A DNA stretch of 64,000 nt from Epiperipatus broadwayi (taxonomy: Eukaryota > Onychophora > Udeonychophora > Euonychophora > Peripatidae). The stretch is taken from assembly GCA_028023455.1 (NCBI GenBank), contig JAQFVV010000032.1:2670001-2734000 (forward strand). Direction: 5' to 3'. Shown here piece after piece: positions 59,528 through 64,000 of the stretch (the first letter of the stretch is position 1; every line of letters begins with the position of its first letter). The notes beneath the pieces are model-generated. The model was given only the letters and a program-made list of their open reading frames with translations, was not told where the DNA came from and made no database searches. The position numbers and the translations under genes were made by a program.

Positions 59528-59879
59528 AGACTGCCTCCCACCCTCGCTGACACCTCAAGTGGTCTATAATATTGCCTGCCCTGAAAAATTTTGTAGATCA
59601 TCATATTATGGTGAGACTAGGGTCTCTCTATCCACTAGGCTATCGCAACACACTTATTCTTATAATAAAGCTTTGTTGGACACTGCTCATAGTTCAGTTT
59701 TTGCGCAGCACCGTGCTTCAGCTGGGCATGATTGTCAACCAGGAAATCCAGTGGTGGTATGCAGAGAGCGGCATGATCTAAAAAGAAAGATAAAAGAAGC
59801 TTTCTTTATATCTAGAGATGGCGATGCCATCAATAGAAAAGACTCTTGCTACAAAATATCCAAGAAATGGAATGCATAA
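59520..59879 (+). CDS. Open GIY-YIG endonuclease domain of a PLE (isolated C-terminal domain)
   Basis: An uninterrupted frame ends at the stop before 59880; upstream it runs without a stop into the inverted arm (to 59493), so the apparent start is artificial. It reads SLTPQVVYNIACPEKFCRSS, YYGETRVSLSTRLSQHTYSY, SVFAQHRASAGHDC, RHDLKRKIKEAFFISRDGDA and SCYKISKKWNA. The VYNI...YYGET core, the C-x4-C pair, the Arg in STRLSQH and the KRKIKEA tail are all present. The domain normally sits C-terminal to the RT and makes the target nick. Here the RT is missing, so it is a truncated coding remnant, yet it is the only intact conserved domain in the window. Whether it is expressed is unknown. Confidence 0.8.
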   Translation, partial: NTKDCLPPSLTPQVVYNIACPEKFCRSSYYGETRVSLSTRLSQHTYSYNKALLDTAHSSVFAQHRASAGHDCQPGNPVVVCRERHDLKRKIKEAFFISRDGDAINRKDSCYKISKKWNA

Positions 59880-59937
59880 TTATTTCATTTGCATAAATTT
59901 GCATCACTCCAAGTCAATTTATTATATTTTGTAATAT

Positions 59938-59978
59938 GGCTATGATTATGAGGGCTTGAACCTTGAAAGCGCTTAGCC
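59938..59978 (+). other. Conserved structured PLE-terminus motif, third copy
   Basis: GGCT, ATGATTATGA, short hairpin AGG/CCT, GAAA, GCGC, TT, AGCC. This PLE has a clearly different coding sequence from the one at 14.3 kb, yet the GAAAGCGCTTAGCC end and the flanking stem are shared. Confidence 0.45.
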
Positions 59979-60069
59979 ATTTAATGAATAGATATTAAAA
60001 TAATATATATTTGCTTTATTTGTTTTTAGCTTTGTGTGCTTGTGCGTGTTAGCACATTTTATATATAAA

Positions 60070-61600
60070 GAATTATATGGTAATAAAACAAAACAAAAAA
60101 AAGAATATATCCCACAATTATTACATCTTCTAAATTGCTCAGTATTTTAAATGAAGAAGTGAGATATGCATTTAAATTTATGAAAAAAGAAAAGTTTTTG
60201 AAGATGGTGAAGTTGTTATTAATAAGGTTAAAAGAAGCAGATGAACAATTAAAAAAATTGTTAGCAAAGTTATATACTAAATGTCTAAATGATAAAAATA
60301 TACCAGATGATTGGAAGCTTGCAATATTAATATTGATATTTAAAATGGTGATGAAAAAAATATTGAAATTTATTTCTCCTTACAAAATCTTTACACAAGA
60401 TTATTACATCTTTCATATGGTGAACTTTGGATTCTAACCAACTTTCAAAAGAACACAGGATTTAAAAGTGATTTTAGCATGATAGATTACATTCAAATAT
60501 TAAAGGAAAAATTATGAATAGGTCAATTAATATGAGTGTCATTGTATTTGGATTTGTAGATTATGAAGCATTTTTTTGATAATTAAAATATTGGATGACA
60601 ACATATAGACGTGTGATTTTGTCTTATCCTCAAGAAATATTAGAATGAAGCAGCAATGATTAGATTATATATTGATACTAAGATTAACATTAAGTAGAAT
60701 GTATGTCAGAATGATTTCATATCTCCAATATAAGAAGTTATTTGTGGATTAAAATGGGAAACTAAGGGAATAAAAATACATGCAGATTATTTAAATTATT
60801 TTGATTTTGCAAATGATGGGATGGTTTTTGCAAATAATTCTTCAGTTTTAGTTAAAGTTGTTAAGATTGTCAGATGAAATTAAGAAAGTAGGGCTAAAGA
60901 TTAGAACTAAAAAAGATTAAATTTTAATATTCAATGGATTTTCTCAAAAGAAAGATTGATAATGAGAAGTTAACAATTACAGATATCTTGCATAGTTTAT
61001 ATGTGTGAAATACTAATGGATAAAATTAATCATAAAATTAAATTTGGATGAAGTATTTTATATAGAAATTATTTAATTTTGAAAGGAAATATGCCTGTGT
61101 ATTTGAAAATAACTTTTAATAAATGTGTTTTATTACAAGTGATTTAGATAGAAATTATTTAATTTTGAAAGGAAATATGTCTATGTATTTGAAAAGGAGA
61201 ACTTTTAATAAATATGTTTTACTACTGCTTATTTATGGAACTCAGCAAATCAGGCCAGACCACTTGACAAAGTATGAAGAGATTTATGTTAGGAATAACA
61301 AGAAGAGATTATAAATGAAGTACATGAGTGAGAAAACAAACAGGTATCATTGAAAGAATTAAGAGACTGAAATGGAGTTGGGCTAAACATAGTGCTAGAA
61401 TAGATGATAATAAATGGACATTTAACATTTTAAATCGGATCCCATGAGATTGTAAAAGTTCTAGAAGGAGATAATATGTAAGATGGATAGATGGAATAAT
61501 AATCTTTGTTGGGATGTTATGGAGAAGAAACGCTAGCGATTGGAAAAACTGAATTGAGCATGGAGAGCTCTTCATTCTGTATTGAATCAATAATGATTGA
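60070..61600 (+). pseudogene. RTE reverse transcriptase remnant
   Basis: Order of motifs: LNEEVRYAFKFMKKEKF, EADEQLKKLLAKLYTKCLND, KNIPDDWKLAILILIFK (frame 60135), VIVFGFVDYE, FDFANDGMVF at the active site, where the first catalytic Asp is replaced by Asn, LILKGNMSMYLKRRTFNKY (frame 61123), then RIKRLKWSWA further on. Numerous stops and shifts. The FADD-to-FAND change alone would disable polymerisation. It parallels copy one (1-1375). Confidence 0.85.
61064..61235. repeat. 86-bp internal tandem duplication in the RTE copy
   Basis: AGAAATTATTTAATTTTGAA begins at 61064 and again at 61150, and the following ~60 bp are repeated with few changes. The duplicated part encodes the NLILKGNM segment, so it arose after insertion. 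Confidence 0.85.
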
Positions 61601-61620
61601 AAATGATAATGATGACAGTT

Positions 61621-64000
61621 ATTGAAGAGGTATTTAATTTTCTTGAAGGTGTTGGCCAATAGCCAATCTAGAAACATCCAGTTAGTTATTATTAAATGGA
61701 TATCTAGCTAGCTCTAGAGTGAAATAAACAAAAACCTTAATTAAACTTTTACCATTAATCTGGGAATGTTCTTATTCATTGTTTCTTGTTAATGTAATGG
61801 TGAACAGATACTTGTTTTGTAGTGAGTTGTTTTAACTTTATACTAATGACATTCAAAAACAAAATGTTGATGATATATTATTTAAAAGCATTTTAATCAT
61901 TTAAGAAAATTTTACCTGTATAAAAAAACCATGTATATAAAAAATATAATAGTAAAATTTTATAAAAGTTTTTAGTTTTTCCTAATTATAATCCTGTAAT
62001 CTCCAATATATTTTCTAAATTTAATTACTACCAAGGCATTTTTGATCACAGTAGAATTCTGGGAACTTACTTTTTTTTTCCTATTCTATTGTATGGATCT
62101 TATTTCTGTTTGTGTTTACTTTATATTTTGAATTTCTTGATGCTCTAGATTTTTTACTTCTTAAATGTGTTAAATAATTTTTAGTTAAGGTATATTAGTC
62201 AAATGAAGATGAAAAAAACTGCAAAAGAGGTTCAGTGTCTTAACTATTTTTTATAATGCAATTACTTTTATTAAGGTTCAAGATATACCAGTATATATAT
62301 ATTTTTTAGTTTTTTCCTTGCAAGTTTAGCATAAAATGTTGAGCAATAAAATAGTTTCTAGATTTCAATTTAAAAAAAGAAAATATTTTTTTATGTTTAA
62401 ACTAGAAAGAAGACATTTTTATGCATGTTTTTAGCATTTTTTTCTGTAGAAGGGAAGGTTAAAAGGATTTGCCAAGAGCATTAAGATGGTTTAATCTAGT
62501 TCTATATGTACACACACATGGATAGCGATGCACATGTATTTTTCAGTTTCATCATTTGATTAATTTTTTATGGTATATTTATGTTTATATTTTAATAACA
62601 ATTATTTTTAGATTTTGTTAAAAATTTGCAATTTTTTTTTGGCTTTTAAATTTATTTTGTAAAAGAGTTAGATTGTTAATAAGCTAAGTCACATATGACC
62701 AAAATTGAAGTGCCTGAAAAATTATTTTCTTTAGTATGTGTTACATTCAGAAAAATTGCTGTTGTCAGCAGACTGTCTCTGGATAATTTAAACTGCTTCA
62801 GGTCAAAACAGCTTCTGCTAAACTTAGGCTAAGCTTTTCTGTTAAAGTATTATCTTTTAGAAAATGTTTTTACATTGCTGTTGTCAATTCATTCAGAATT
62901 TGTTCTGAAGTTAACTTTTTTTAAAAAAAAATCTTTTGTGATATTCATGTTCATTTTTTCCTAAATTGCCAATTACTTTATTTCTTTAGTAAGAAATTCA
63001 ATTCCAGCTAGTATTCTGAAATTTGAGATGGTCTGTGTTAGTAATAGCCATTTGATTTTTTGTTTTTTAGAAGTTATTTATTTTATTGTGATATACTTCT
63101 AATTGTTTTATTTTTTGTATCTATGTTTAAAACTTGTTCAAAAATCAAATGAAGTTTTTATCATAAGCTTAATTTAAGTTCATTGAACTTTATGATATAG
63201 CTTTAAAATTATGATGCTAGAATAAATTGTCTATGCAAATCTTTTAATTATATATCCAGTAATTTTGACTCATTCTGTTGCTTTTATTGTTGATCTTTCT
63301 GCCTTTCCCCGGTCTGGAGTTAGAATGACTGTACACATTTACAAGAGGTAATAAATTTAGTTAAAAGTATGTCAAATTATTGGCTGTGATCAAATTTTAT
63401 TATGGTATAGTAGTTTTACTTTTATCATCTAGTTATTCAATTTCCTTTTGATTAAATCTATGGTTAATTAAATAAGTGAAATTAATTAACCTTCTATTAT
63501 TAAGTTTATTTTACTAAGATAACTCTTTAAAACTATAACTCACAGAGCTATTAAATGTCAAGACTGCAATATTTTCAAAAAGTAATGGAAATTAGTAGCT
63601 GACAATAATCTTACATTTTTTTACTTCTGTGTACTAGATTTTTGGCAAAAGTCAAAGAATATGAACCTAATCTTTTAAAAATACCTTTTCTTTAACAATA
63701 TAATCTTACTGATGTTCTAAAGCTATTTTTTGTACATTAATGATACTTAAGATAAAGAAATAATAATAATATGCTTCTATGCACTTAAAGTATACTTAAA
63801 GAAATAGAAAAGAAAAGAAAAAGCAGCTTACAAAATGTTTTAAAATTCTCACACTTCTTCTTTCACAGTTTTTAAACAAGGACAGTTTTCATCACATGAT
63901 CACCATCTCTTATACTTGCACATAATTGTTATTAAACAAGGCAAAACTCTCCATACAGTAGTGCCACCCTGTGTCAACCAGAGTAATCAATGGATGCCAG
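61621..64000. other. A/T-rich DNA without recognised features
   Basis: No frame, tRNA, TIR or LINE motif supported. The last 200 bp are less A/T-rich but end at the window edge. Confidence 0.5.

Larger units (their letters stand above)
59119..60060. mobile_element. Penelope-like element hairpin, 942 bp, 9-bp TSD, inserted in RTE
   Basis: ATATATAAA flanks it at 59110-59118 and 60061-60069. The left arm (59119 to about 59514) and right arm (about 59663-60060) are almost identical inverted copies of the PLE 3' end. The ~150-bp loop adds the N-terminal part of the GIY-YIG domain on the plus strand. Only a handful of mismatches are visible between arms (for example CAGAAAATCC against CAGGAAATCC), so it is young or homogenised. 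No RT is present. Confidence 0.9.
58400..61620 (+). mobile_element. RTE-like LINE split by a nested PLE
   Basis: The first part (58400-59118) carries endonuclease-domain remnants and the second (60070-61620) the RT and C-terminal region, in the same order as an intact RTE protein. Removing the PLE and one TSD copy restores a continuous frame across the junction (QIKIYKELYGNKT). The 3' end again reads into ATGATAATGATGA-like repeats near 61600. It is older than the PLE insertion and shows more decay than the PLE. Confidence 0.88.

Noticed and set aside
59572-59781. 69-codon plus-strand frame
   Set aside because: It overlaps the GIY-YIG frame in another phase and has no family signal.

Overview
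The window is AT-rich animal nuclear DNA. It has very long A/T-rich stretches, no operon-like gene order, and a mixture of RTE-type LINEs, Penelope-like elements (PLEs) with GIY-YIG domains, hAT and Tigger/pogo DNA transposons, tRNA-derived repeats and foldback elements. This points to an invertebrate metazoan, but I could not fix the phylum. A patch of degenerate TTAGGG-like repeat fits a lineage with vertebrate-type telomere repeats but proves nothing. I found no convincing host protein-coding gene, and almost every long reading frame belongs to a decayed transposable element or to noise. The window is best read as intergenic or intronic DNA shaped by nested insertions.

Layout. 1-1375: 3' part of an RTE-like LINE, cut by the window edge. 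2935-4518: hAT element with 8-bp target-site duplications (TSDs). 5.6 kb: tRNA-Val-like repeat. 14.3-16.3 kb: PLE inserted as an inverted head-to-head pair with a 13-bp TSD. 17.2-17.6 kb: foldback element whose two arms each carry a type I hammerhead ribozyme motif. 18.4-20.9 kb: degenerate LINE. 22.7-25.9 kb: tandem repeat of about 437 bp, split by a 1.9-kb TG...CA element. 27.2-29.4 kb: second TG...CA element. 31.5-34.8 kb: 3.3-kb element with 70-bp terminal inverted repeats (TIRs), holding a smaller TIR element, telomere-like repeats and a miniature PLE hairpin. 35.0-40.9 kb: Tigger element expanded by unidentified DNA. 42.2 kb: mariner-type HTH fragment. 43.9 kb: RTE fragment. 47.1-48.7 kb: third TG...CA element. 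49.6-50.1 kb: array of alternating hairpins. 53.0-54.2 kb: decayed PLE with a tRNA-like segment and a decayed hammerhead, followed by a short hAT MITE. 54.6-55.9 kb: Tigger deletion derivative. 57 kb: palindromic MITE. 58.4-61.6 kb: a longer RTE split by a 942-bp PLE hairpin with a 9-bp TSD.

The recurring theme is inverted structure. Every PLE copy here carries inverted arms. In three cases the whole hairpin lies between one pair of TSDs, so each was inserted (or rearranged at insertion) as one unit. The 17.3-kb foldback has two nearly intact ribozyme cores on opposite strands and tRNA-like outer ends, resembling a retrozyme- or PLE-terminus-derived element. These are the observations most worth following up.
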